64,000 nt of DNA from Bimuria novae-zelandiae CBS 107.79 (Eukaryota; Ascomycota; Dothideomycetes; Pleosporales; Didymosphaeriaceae), in NCBI GenBank assembly GCA_010015655.1, contig ML976658.1, positions 1,135,087-1,199,086 on the forward strand, given 5' to 3'. The notes below the pieces were generated by a model that saw only the letters and a list, made by a program, of their open reading frames with translations, was not told the origin of the DNA and made no database searches. How positions within the stretch are numbered: position 1 is the first letter of the stretch; the number at the start of each line of letters is the position of its first letter. The position numbers and the translations under genes are program-made. Shown piece after piece: positions 42,101 through 53,399 of this stretch.

Positions 42101-43860
42101 TCTATAACTATCCCCTAGGTAGTAGCTTTTATAGCGGGAACCTAAGCTAGCCGTGTTAAAAAATATAAAGGAGAAGTTATAGATAAGGCTAAAATAATAA
42201 GAATGCTCGCTAAAGGCTTAAAGCCCTATTAAAGTTAACTTCTACCTCTACTAACGTGCCGAACTAAGCTTAAGGATTACCTAATAGGCAAGATATTCTA
42301 AGAGGCTAAGCAAGTGCATCTTGTAAGCTACTAAGAGATAAAATTATAGTTAGAAATTCTAGTAAAGAAAATTAAACTAACAGGACAGCAGATCCTTAAC
42401 TATATGTAGGTATATACCTATAAACTTAATAAGCACTATCGCTTGTTAAAGTGCAAGACGCGACTAGTCGTCTAAGGCAATTAATAATAAAATATTACCT
42501 CGCAAGACACTTACGCAGCCACGCTTGCCAGCTAGTCATTCCAAATAATAATGGCAATAGCAGCTTACTATAATATAGAGCTCACGCAGTACGACGTCAC
42601 CAACGCTTTTATCCACGCAACAATAGATCGAGAGGTGTACATAAGAATGCCTTAAGGTTATCAGAAGCCTGGAACAATATTGTAAGTAAATAAAGCACTA
42701 TACGGCCTTCGCATTTTACTACTCCTCTAGTAGAGAGAATTCACGACAACGCTTAAAGCGCTAGGCTTTTAGACAGTGCCTCACGAGCTATGCTACCTAA
42801 TTAAAGATAGAGTTATTATATTCTTTTACGTCGACGACATCATACTCGCGTACCACAAGGACAAAGAACAAGAAGCTTAATAAGTAATTAAACGCTTATA
42901 AGATAAGTACACTCTTACTAGAGGAAATAACCTTTAATAGTTTCTTAGCATAGAGGTTGTACGGGACTAAACAAGCTGTAAGATTTAACTATTACAGGCC
43001 TCCTATTTAGACAAGATTAGCTAACTAGCAGACAAGATAAACATTCGACATAACACTCTAATAGCTACAATTAAATTACTACTAAGGAAAGGGTTAGCAA
43101 CACTAACTAAGATTAATAAATTTTAACGTAAGATTAGATCGCTGCTTTTTACTATAGTTACTACCAGGCCAGACATTACCTTTGCAACATCACGATTAGC
43201 TCGATTTCTATTAAACCTAGGGACTAAGCACTAAGACGTAGTAGACCAAGTTCTCCTATACCTTTAAAGCACAAAGTAGCGAGCCCTATAGCTTAGAGGT
43301 AACACTAGACTTCAGATTGCAAGCGATGCATCATTTGCTAATAATATAATAGACTATAAGAGCTCCTAAGGTTACGCTATTAAGCTCTTCGGCGGTCTTA
43401 TCGCCTAGAAAGTAAACAAACAAGACACTATAATAATATTAACTACTAAGGCCGAGCTGCTAGCTCTCTCTTAGGTAGCTAAGGAAGTACTCTTTGTCTT
43501 AAAACTACTTTAAGAACTTAAGATTAAACTAGACGCGCGCACAGTCACTATTTAGTATAATAATAAATAAACTATACGCCTAGTAACTAAGGAGGTTTCC
43601 CGCCTCCAAACTAAACTTCGGCATGTGGACGTCCACAACCACTAGATCTAACAAGAAGTATCTATAGGCAGGATTAAGATAGAGCATGTGCAGTTAGTAG
43701 ACATAATTACTAATAGCCTTATAAAGGTGCTCTCTAAAAGTAAGTGGGAGGGTTTTCTCTAACAACTTAGATTAGTTAATATAGAGACCAAGGAGGTAAC
43801 AAATACTGTGCCTTTTAAGGAGATTTAAGAGTAACTTAAAGACCTTATAATTGCATAAGT
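39155..43860 (+). pseudogene. Copia Gag-Pol polyprotein, multiple stops
   Basis: A likely start is MAQLSNRDSTVHLNTSADH near 39,155. Gag has a degraded knuckle KCLTCG...RDCYY near 40,135-40,170. Protease: FILNLGSTCYITNNP near 40,450 (from L-D-S/T-G-x-x-x-H-I). The integrase zinc domain at 40,883-41,000 is the best preserved: LWHKRLGHLGPAAIEHL and CNSCGRAKSRR (H-H-C-C), then the catalytic core with KADNEIA (from D-N-G). Reverse transcriptase: YDVTNAFIHATIDREVYIRMP near 42,590 and FFYVDDIILAYHKD (the YVDD box) near 42,825. RNase H: ASDASFANN near 43,325 and KAELLALS near 43,450. Stops occur throughout. Confidence 0.9.
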
Positions 43861-43893
43861 GCTAGCTTAAAGAGTTTCTAAGCTAAAGGGGTG

Positions 43894-44066
43894 TGTTAGA
43901 TAGAATAAGCTGCGGTAAGGTCAGATCTGTACAATCGAGCAGGGACCACTTGGCTTGGCACACTAGCAAAATATCCGAAACCAACTGAACACAGTGGAGA
44001 ATACAACAAAAAAAACAATAAATACTATCAAGTTGCATCAACATCTACTTATCATACCATCTGACA
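43894..44066 (+). repeat. 3' LTR of Copia F
   Basis: 173 bp, TGTTAGATAG...TCTGACA; includes an A8 run (AACAAAAAAAACAAT). Followed by the AGGGC duplication. Confidence 0.97.
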
Positions 44067-44071
44067 AGGGC

Positions 44072-46874
44072 TTTAACTAAATTTTTACTTTCTTAAGCGT
44101 AGATTTTTTTATATTAGCTCTTTTAACTCTTTCTTTTATTTATAAGGAAGGGGCCTTAGGCGCTCTAGCCGTAGCTTAGCTCCTTTTACTAGTAGTATCT
44201 TATAATCTTACTCTTTATATTTAGGTAAGATAGTTTTGTTATGCTTTTTAAATAAGTCTGCGAATTCTTTATATTCGTCTAATAGACCTAGGTTATTAGG
44301 GACTATTTTAGCCTTTTAGACCTATATATAGTGCACCTAGCTTAGGTGTCGCTTTAACATCTGATTTATTTTATAAACTAATATCTTTTATATCTTAGAT
44401 AGTTAGTTTCCCTTTTTTACTTAAAGTTTTTAAGAAGTTTCCCTTTTACTAGGGCTTACCTAAGCTATTATTAGTAGATTCTAGGGAAGGATTATTCGTT
44501 TAATTTAGTTTATTTATAGATTATATTATTTTAGCTATTTATATTCTACGATAGCTTTAATATCTCCTATCTTTATAATAGCAAAAATATGTTAGCTTTT
44601 TAGGCCTTTTATATTAACTTATACTAGCGCTATCTCGAGGCGTAGATAACTATTACTATATTCTTATAATTAGGTCCTATTCGCAAGTCCTATTTACAGC
44701 GGTATTCTCTTATTATAATATAGTATATTATATTTCTTAACTACTTATAGGGCGATTAGACACGCGTCTACCCCTAAGTTAATAAGTGCTATAATATAAT
44801 ACCTATACATCGTAATATTCTTAATTAAGTATTTCTTAACTTAGTAAGTGTCTACTTAATAAGCTATAATAATTATACTATTACTAGTGTAGCTTATTAC
44901 CTAGTAATAATTTAGTTTTTTAAGTCCTTAGACTTATTCCAGCTTTTCTATAAGGTTTCTACTTCTTAAATTTAACCCTTAAGTTAGGCTAGCTTTAAGA
45001 CTGCCTTAATCCTGTACTATTAATATTATTATTAATATAAGATATAAGTCTCTTTAATTCTGTTAGACTTATATATTCCCCAATTCCTATATTATAGGTA
45101 GTTTAAAGTAAGGTATTTATTCTAGGCTAATACTTCGTGTCCTAAATAGTTATTAAAAAAGGCTACTTTTTCCTATAGGCTTAAGTGCGCGAAGCACTAT
45201 AGGTTATATTAGTCTTATTTTATTAATAATTAGTCTATGTCTCTTTTTAACTATATACTACCTATTATTATGCTAGTGTTGCGGGGGTTTAGGCCTTAAA
45301 GGAACTAGCCTATCTTAAACTTCTATTATCTATATAGTTTATAGGTAATACTAAAATATTAGTGCTAACTATTTTATTTATAATACTTAGCCTAATAGAC
45401 TAAAAAGTATTTATAGTAGTTATTAGGCACGCTACCCTAGCTTTTTTTTAAATTTATAGTATTTTAAGCTTTTTAAAAAATAAAAGACCTTAACTTTAGT
45501 TTTAAAGTGCTATTAGTATCCTTTGCGCGTGCATTGCCACTATTTGGCATGTGCATGTTGTTCCTGTATTATGATCTGGCGTAGGTACTGCTTCGGGGGT
45601 CCTTGCAGCTTTTCGGCAAGCCCATAGGCGTCCCAAGCGTGTGGTCCTTAGACGATCACCTTCGTCTCGCACTGAGACGAGTGATGTAGCGTGCTGCTGC
45701 ATATCTAGCAGGTGTCGTCTGCTAGTTGTTAGAAGATCTAGTATTCGTGGAGGGTTTTTCGTCCCTCTCCCTATTCCTCTACTGGCTCGGGGATCTCCTG
45801 CGTGAGATCTACCTCCTCCGCCTCCGGTGGCGTGAGGGCGACCATGGCTACTCGTAGGAGGTTGGTCGTATTGACCTTAGTCTCCCGACCTTCGCAGTTC
45901 TTGGCGAAGTGGCCTTGCTTGCCACATCGGAGGCAGGCTTTGTCCTTAAACCTCTGTTCTCGATCTTCCTGCGAGATGCCGTTTCTGCCCTGGTAGCCCT
46001 TCTTGGGTTTGTACGGCTGCTTTCCTCTTCCGTTTTTCTTTTTGTACCATCGGGCTTCGTTGGTCATGATGACGTCTCCGTCCCTATCTCTTCCTGAGGG
46101 TCGGGTATTGTTTTCTTTTCTGGAGAGCAGTCGGGTACTATGCTATTTTTCTAGCTTTCTCTTATACAGGCAATTATCTACTTTAATAGTATTATTAATA
46201 AGTTTTTTTAGATTATTAGCTTTTCCTTAGTAGACTAGCTTATCCTTAACTATTTCCTTTAGTCTATTATAGTAAGTAATTATTAGTAGGGCTCCTCCCT
46301 AATTATTAAGTTCTACTACTATTTACTTAAATTTTAAGGTATAAAGTACTACTAATTTCTTTTAACGCAGGCGTTAAAGGCGTATTTTAGCCTAATATTC
46401 TTTATTAATTATACTAAATATTCTTTTTATAGTCTTATAAAAGGACTTCTAGTCCTTAAAAGTATTTTTAGTAGCGTCTAAATTATAGTCCTCTAGCTTA
46501 CTATTCTTAAGGAAGTTATTAATTATTAGTCTAGCTTATATAGCTATCTTATCCTATATATTTATATAGGTAACTAAGATCTTATCATATTTTATATTAA
46601 ACTTTTTTAGGTTATAGTAAATAAATAGTTTTATCTACGTTAGGAACGTTCTTAGGTAGCCCTTTTTAGTATAAAGTTTTAGCTTTAAGACTTTTAGTTA
46701 ATACTTTGCTTTCTCCTAGGTGTTTATTTTTTTATTTATATAATTAATAATTTTTTAGAGCTAAGCTATTTAAGTTTTTTACTTAGTAACTACTTCTTAT
46801 AGCGTCTTTTCCTTAGGTACTAAAGCAATAGTTATTAAGCTAGATCCTGCTATTATACTATCAGGTAGTTAAAG
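44072..46874 (-). pseudogene. Gypsy B: RT start, protease and Gag region
   Basis: Minus-strand continuation of element B after Copia F. 44,072-45,490 is TA-rich remnant of protease and the start of RT. 45,500-46,130 is an un-RIPped island carrying the Gag knuckle (described separately). 46,130-46,874 is the upstream part of Gag and the untranslated leader next to the LTR. No intact frame outside the island. Confidence 0.65.
45771..46067 (-). pseudogene. Gag fragment of Gypsy B with CCHC zinc knuckle
   Basis: A 98-residue open segment of Gag that escaped RIP: RWYKKKNGRGKQPYKPKKGY (basic), then CLRCGKQGHFAKNC, an intact C-x2-C-x4-H-x4-C knuckle, then an acidic tail (AEEVDLTQEIPEPVEE). The surrounding 45,500-46,130 keeps normal composition. 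The equivalent region of element A is at 51,470-51,640, cut by element E. Upstream Gag codons (46,130-46,870) are TA-converted and full of stops. Confidence 0.85.
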
Positions 46875-47352
46875 TGTTATAAGGTGCTTATACCTTATTC
46901 TAATTTAAGTTAAGGTAGTAAGGTATTATAGTACTTTATAAATTATTTAGTAGTACAAGTTAATACGACACTTAGGGCGAGGCTAGATAATTTAATCTTA
47001 TAATAAAATAAAATAACTTATTAATTTATATAGGAGAACGTACTCGCACAGAAGATATATAAGTTAACTATAAGAAAGGAAATAATATAAGAGAATCTAC
47101 TATACTATATACTAGTCTATTTCTTCCTTTGTCTTTAGGTGATCTGGCCCCCTTAGTAGATTACCTTAGTTCGAAGCTCTTAGCGGATTACCTTAATCTA
47201 GAGCTACTATTAGATTAGGGTTAAATAATTTTAGCTAATATAAGCGACCCCGCGAGTCCTTATAGGCTAGCTATAATATAACCTTATCTGTCTCCCCCTA
47301 TTTATTCTTGTCTGTGGTTGTGTTACTATCCGGGTTTCCTGAGCTCGTAACA
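46875..47352 (-). repeat. Right LTR of Gypsy B
   Basis: 478 bp, TGTTATAAGG...CTCGTAACA. The distal 200 bp keep CA and CG dinucleotides (GGGTTTCCTGAGCTCGTAACA), whereas the left copy is TA-converted there. Confidence 0.92.
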
Positions 47353-50300
47353 GTTATAATAGCCCTTTAAGCTACTCGCGCTAAAAGGAAAGGGTTACTA
47401 AAGTAAAAATACTTACTTAAAGAGCGTAAGAAGAAGCTTCTTACTAATTTAATAAAATTTATTAAGGAGATTAAGCGTCTTAAGGGGCTAAAAGTGTTAG
47501 GCTAAAATATTATATAGCTAAAAGGGGGCCTTATACCTAGTACTATTATCTTAGACTAGGCTACTTACCTTCCGCCCTTTAACCCTAATAATTTTAAACC
47601 TTTAGCCTTAACTTTTTTAAATGCTCCTTATAGAACTTCTTTAAAGCCTTTTTATAGTTAGTAAGGTTTCTTGCTAGTTTTTATATATTATAGCTCTCTA
47701 GCTATCCTTCCTATTTTTCTAAGTACTTATACTAATATCTAAATTTTTATATATCTCTAATTACTTTAACTTCGTATTCTTTATCCTTAAATTTTAAATA
47801 TAATTTTAATTTAGTATCTAGTAGTACTAGTTTTAATAATAACTTATAAAAGACTAGGTGTATGCGCGTATTTATAGGTAATTATAGTTTAAAATTTACT
47901 AATCTTTTAACTTTTAAAATTTTAAATAGTCCTTTTTAAAAGTTATTTAGTTTCTTACTTAGCCGTGTTATCTTTAAATTTTTTAAGAGAGGAGAACTCT
48001 ATCCCCCTTTTTAAAAATTAGTTATTTAATTCTTTTTTTTGTTTACCTATTTCGCTATCTACTTATTACGTGGCGTAATATTTTTACGTAGTGTTTTATG
48101 CAGATCTTGCATAAGTTTAGCTCTATTAGCTACGTCTTTTATAATGCTTTTAATGTCTAACAAATCCTAGTGAGTCGTTAGCTCACATCCGTGGTTGGCG
48201 TAGTATGGCAAGTACCCTGTAGTCGCCCATCTGGCGCTATTGTATAATAGTTAGGCTATTAGTAATAGCTTAACCTAATTATCTTAAAGCATATTTACAT
48301 ACATCTAAAGATATTATTCTAGCGTCTAGTTTATTTATTTAGTCCAGCTATTTATCTTAGAGTAGAAGCTCGTTGTAAGCTTATATTTAATTCTTAATTT
48401 AGCCGTGAACGTGGTTTAATATAATAATATAAATATCTTAGCCTTATTTATAATACACTTATCTAGTCTTCTAACCTGCGATATTAGCTATTATTCTACT
48501 ACGTAGACTAACTTATTTGCTAATATAGCTTCCCTAATTAGCACAAACCTTATCTCCTTTATTAGTTAGTATAATATAACTAGGATAGAGTTATAAGGTT
48601 CCTTATTCCCTAGTGCTAATAATGCTAGCAGTTTTATAACAAAGTCTATAGTTACATTAGACTATAGTCTTAGGAGCAGTTATAGTAACTATACAAGGCT
48701 ATAGGGCTTATATCTCTTAGGCTTATTTTTATAACAGGCTAAATAGTTGCTTAAAACCTTCTATACTACCTAGCGTAACCTAGGGATAGCGTATTTATTT
48801 ACGATTTAACGCGTTATTTTAATAATCTTTAGGTGTCCCTAGTTCTTATTTTTATATAGCTTCTTAATTAGCAGCGGGGCTACTTACTTACTAATTTAAA
48901 TATAGTTTTAATAGTCTCGTGCTATTAATCTTATAGCTTTATAAAAATTATATACTTAGTAATTCTTATTCGTGAGTTTTTCGTAATTCTATATTTTATT
49001 TATAACTAGTCCATAATAGGTAAAGTCTACGCGTCGCACTTCTAGTGCTAGCGTAAGCTATATTTTATTATAGTAAAGGGTTCTGTCCTTTATATAAGTT
49101 ATAATTATAATATAGTTACCTCTATTATCTTTTTTTATTAAGTCTAATTATATACTTAGCGCGTCTACTGCGGCGTTTACGTTTCTTAGTAGGTGTATAA
49201 TATAGAAGTTAAACTCTACTATTTATTTAGACTACTTAGCTTATTATTAATTAAGCTTCTTAGTCGTTATAAAGCGCGTTAGATTAAAGTAATTACAGAA
49301 TACCTCTATTTAGTACTTAGTTCTTTTAAGCTACGCTTTCTATTACTTAAAATAGTTAATAATTACTAGTAGTTTTTTATTATAGATTTTATAGTTAAGC
49401 TTTACTCCTAAGAGCTTTCTTGTATAATAAAAGACTAGTCTCTATTTCTTATTATTATATTCTTATAGTAGTATGACTCCTAGCGCATAATCTAATGCGT
49501 CTATATAGATACGATGTTGCCGCTCTAGGTTATATATCTATAGTAGGGGTGCAGTTAGAAATAGGCGCTTTAGCTATTTAAAAGCCTTCTTTTCTACCTT
49601 CTATAAAGGTCGCCATTTTCTTTTCTTTATAAGTTCTGTTAGCAGAGCGGTGACCTTAGAGTAGTTCCTAATAAATTTATAATAAAAGTTAGTAAAGCCT
49701 AAAAGGATTAAATATCTTTTACTTATTCTAGTAGTAACTATTCTTCTATTATCGCGATTTTCTTTAGGTCTATCTTAACACCTTCCTAGGATATCACAAA
49801 TCCTATGTATTCTATCCCAGTAACGTAGAATTTATACTTTTTAGGGTGTAGAAGTAATTAATACTTTTATAGTTTTTATAATACCTTATAGATATGTTCT
49901 TTATATTCTTCTAAGGTTCCGCTTAAATATAGTAGTATATTATTAAGGTACACCGTGCAGAATACGTCTAAGTATTTATATAATACATAATTTATTAGCT
50001 CCTAAAAGTTTACTAGGACGTTTATTAGTCCTATTAGTATAATTATATACTTAAAGCGGCTAGATTGCGTGTGGAAAGCTATCTTCTACTTATAACCCTT
50101 TATAATTTAAATCCTATAATCTATTCTAGATATTAAATTTTATAAACCACTTCGCTTCTCGGGGTTAATCTATAAGCTCTATTATTAATAGTAATAGATA
50201 GCAGTTTTTTATGGTTACGGCGTTTAGATATTTATAATTTATACAAAGTCGCAGCCTGCCTTCCTTTTTTACGAATAAAAAGTATAGAGAAGGCTAGGAC

Positions 50301-51646
50301 TCTAATTAGGCTACTATTTCCCTAAGCGCAGGTTTTTTTATATTAACTTTTTTAACTCTTTCTCCTATTTATAGGTAAGGGGCCTTAGGCGCTCTAGCTA
50401 TAGCTTAGCTCCTTTTACTAGTAGTATCTTATAATCCTACGTCTTATATTTAGGTAGGATAGTCTTATTATATTCCTTAAATAGATCTGCAAATTCCTTA
50501 TATTTTTCTAATAGATCTAGGTTATTAGGGACTATCTTAGTCTCTTAGACCTATATATAGCTTACCTATCTTAAACATTACTTTAAGATCCTATTTATTT
50601 TATAAATAGATATTTTTTATATCTTAAATAGTTAGTTCCCCTTTCTTTCTTAAACTTTCTAGGGAGTTTCCCTTTTGCTAGGGCTTATTTAAGCTATTAA
50701 TAGCGGATTTTAAGGAAAGATTATTTATTTAATTTAGTCTATTTATAGATTATGCTAATTGGGCTATTTATATCTAATAATAGCTTTAATATTACCTATC
50801 TCCGCGATAGTAAAGACGTGTTAGCTCTCTAGACCTTCTATATTAACTTATACTAGCGCCGTCTTAGGGCGTAGCTAACTATTACTATATCCTTAAAATT
50901 AGGTCCTATCCGCAAGTCCTATTTATAGTAGTATTCTCTTATTACGATATAGTATATTATATTTTTTAATTACTTATAGGGCGATTAGACACGTGTCTAT
51001 TCCTAGGTTAATAAGTACTATAACACAATACCTATATACTATAATATTCTTAATTAAGCGTTTCTCGACTCGGCGAGTGTCTACTTAATAAGCTATAATA
51101 ATCGCCCTATTACTAGTATAGCTTATTACCTAGTAATAATTTAGTTTTTTAGGTCCTCTAACCAGCTTCCTGTAGCCTCCTAGATTTAATTTTTAACCTA
51201 TACTAATTTTAAGATTTCCTAAATCCTATACTACTGATATTATTATTAATATAAGGCATAGGTTTCTCTAATTTTATTAGATTTATATACTCCCTACAAT
51301 CCATATTGCGCACAACCTAGAGTAAGGCATTTGTTCTGCGCCAATGCATTATGTCCTGGGCAGCTATTAGAGGACGCTACTTTTTCCTGCAGACTTAGGT
51401 GTGCAAAGCACTATGGGTGACACCGGTTCCACGGGGTTAATATATAATCCTTGTCTTTTCCTTGCGTGAGGTCTACCTCATCGGCCTCTGCCGGCATGAG
51501 GGTGGTCATGGCCACGTGTAAGAGGCTAGTTGTGTTGACCCTAGTCTCCGTCTTTAGGTAGTCCTTTGCGAAGTGGCCCTGTTCTCCGCATTAGAGGCAG
51601 ATCTTATTTTTAAATCTTCGCTCCCGTTCTTCCTGCGAGATGCTAT
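47353..51646 (-). pseudogene. Pol and 3' Gag of Gypsy A
   Basis: Minus-strand reading, parallel to element B over most of its length. 47,353-47,600 contains the continuation of the antisense ORF on the + strand. Integrase NSARWATTGYLPYYANHGC lies near 48,180-48,250; RT/RNase H relics run from 49,000 to 50,200 (TGIEYIGFVIS, YLNNILLY); protease lies near 50,700-51,200. The end of Gag (51,440-51,646) keeps normal composition with LQCGEQGHFAK, a knuckle with its last Cys lost. Element E then interrupts Gag. Confidence 0.78.
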
Positions 51647-51861
51647 TGTAATAGGCTAGATGCCTTGTTGTACTGTTCCTTGGTGAAACCCTCGGTGAAA
51701 CTCTCAGTGCTCCTTTAGACTGAGTGGGGCCTTAGAAATCTCTTAAATCTTCTTAACAATAACAGCGCATATATAAGTTTGGCCTTACTTATAAATAGTT
51801 TACTCCTTATTAAATATAATCCTATTACCAGGCATTGGCAACCTTTACGCAGCCCCTTATA
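51647..51861 (+). repeat. 5' LTR of Gypsy E
   Basis: 215 bp, TGTAATAGGC...CCCTTATA; better preserved at its start and more RIP-altered at its end. Confidence 0.96.
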
Positions 51862-52289
51862 TTTTATATTTAATTACTCTTAAGTAGTTAGTGTGGCTAT
51901 TCCCTAGTGCTCTACTAATAGACTAATTACAAGACTTGCTTCTAAGTAGTAAGTAGTAATAAACTAAGCTATGTAGTTAATCCCTAGTTACCCTAATAGA
52001 ACGACTTACAAGACCTGCTTCTAAGCAGTAAGCACTACTATAATAAGCGACGCTAGTGTAGGGACCTCTAATAGTTAAACGCCTGCCTAAGCACCACGAC
52101 GAGCGACGCTAGTGCAAGGACCTTTAATAGTTAAACGCTTGCCTAAGCACTACGACGACGAGCAACGCCAGTGCAGGGACCTTTAACGGTTAAACGCCTG
52201 CCCGAGTACTACAACAAACGCAGTAAGATAGAGACTAGCACTTACTATAGAGCTTTAAACGCTTAATAAGACGATAAAAGACAATCTTA

Positions 52290-53370
52290 GTAAATAATAC
52301 TAACACCACCAAACTCAAGTATCGAAGCGATAATACAGTAAATAATAGTATAGATAGGCGAACTTACAGCGCGAATAGCAAAAATTAAAAGTACTAATAT
52401 CTTAGCACCTACTGCGACTACTGCTAGTATAACACCCGCGACACCTGCAGCACCTATAACACCTGCGACACCTATGGCAGCGTACAAACCGAAAGGACTT
52501 AAGGACCCTAAGGCATTTAATAGAACTTAAAGCTAGTATTTACTATAAAAATACTAGATTAAAGCAAAGCTAAGGTCTAAGACTTAATAGTTCTATACAG
52601 ACCAACTCGCGATTAACTATACTTTTAGTTGTATAACAGGCAATGCCAGAGCACGTATCTTCCTATAGGTATTTATTTACGCCGTAACTAGCACGCTTAA
52701 TTAGTTCTTTTAGTATCTTAACGGAGCGTTTAAGGACGCGCACATGGCTAAGACTATAAAAAGCAAGCTTTAAAACATGTAGTAGAAAATACACAACGTA
52801 CGCGACTTTATTTAGGACTTTAACAAGAAAGCTCTAATAGCTAGCCTATTTAACTATGCTATCCTAAAGAGCATGTTCCTACACGCTCTTAATTATAAGT
52901 TATAGACCACCCTTACAGGCACTATCTTTCCTAAAAGCACTATAATTAAGGAGATGCAATTACACATTACTACTATATTAGATAATTTATAGCGGTTAAA
53001 GCTAAGTAGCAAGAAGAGAGACGCACTACTATAGAATACTACCTTAAGTAATATTTCTGCTAATCCTATAGACTAGGAACTAAGTAGAACATAGATGTAA
53101 TAAGCGAAATAGGTCCCTTAAAAGAAGATTAATTAACAACGTAACAATAGATTGTGTTTATAATGTAGAAAGAAAGGCTACTAAATTAAGTCTTACACTC
53201 TAAAAGCTACTTAGAATCCTAAGTAATAGCTAACTCGAGCCGCGAAAGCGAAAACCAAATTAAAGGCAAAAGATAATAATAACGCGATAGTAGTAGATAA
53301 TAATAAGTTAGAAAAAGAGTAGCTCCTAGTCGAAGTCGCGATTAGGAGCCTTCACGAGTAAGCAAGAACA
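52290..53370 (+). pseudogene. Gag of Gypsy E, multiple stops
   Basis: The frame begins in a Thr/Pro/Ala-rich stretch (ATTASITPATPAAPITPATP near 52,420-52,470), then PKGLKDPKAFNRT. The capsid region has INYTFSCITGNARARIFL, FFQYLNGAFKD-like sequence, KIHNVRDFI and FNKKALIASLFNYAIL, typical of fungal Gypsy Gag. A degraded zinc knuckle (RLCL-x-CRKKGY) follows near 53,155. Stops are TAA/TAG. Confidence 0.75.
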
Positions 53371-53399
53371 CAAGGACAGAATAGGATAAGTTTAAAAAG

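Larger units (their letters stand above)
38950..44066 (+). mobile_element. Ty1/Copia retrotransposon F
   Basis: 5,117 bp with 173-bp LTRs (38950-39122 and 43894-44066) and target duplication AGGGC (38945-38949 and 44067-44071). A purine tract AAAGGGGTG precedes the 3' LTR. The internal region codes Gag-Pol in the order protease, integrase, RT, RNase H, which defines Copia. The interior is heavily RIP-mutated while the LTRs are not. It is inserted in the RT region of element B. Confidence 0.95.
27973..47352 (-). mobile_element. Ty3/Gypsy retrotransposon B (minus strand), nested in A
   Basis: LTRs 27973-28450 and 46875-47352 (478 bp each), target duplication GTTAT at 27968-27972 and 47353-47357. 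After removal of elements C, D and F it is about 7.1 kb. It belongs to the same lineage as A: the pol remnants align throughout. Minus-strand landmarks are the Gag zinc knuckle (45771-46067), reverse transcriptase [23 protein letters not shown] near 38,500-38,620, FLGFVIS-type RT/RNase H remnants near 37,900-38,040, and integrase NSARSATTGYSPYYANHGCEPTTH near 36,380-36,460. Confidence 0.9.

Noticed and set aside
52287..52487. 66-codon minus-strand frame rich in Ala, Val and Ile
   Set aside because: Antisense of the Thr/Pro/Ala-rich Gag start of Gypsy element E.
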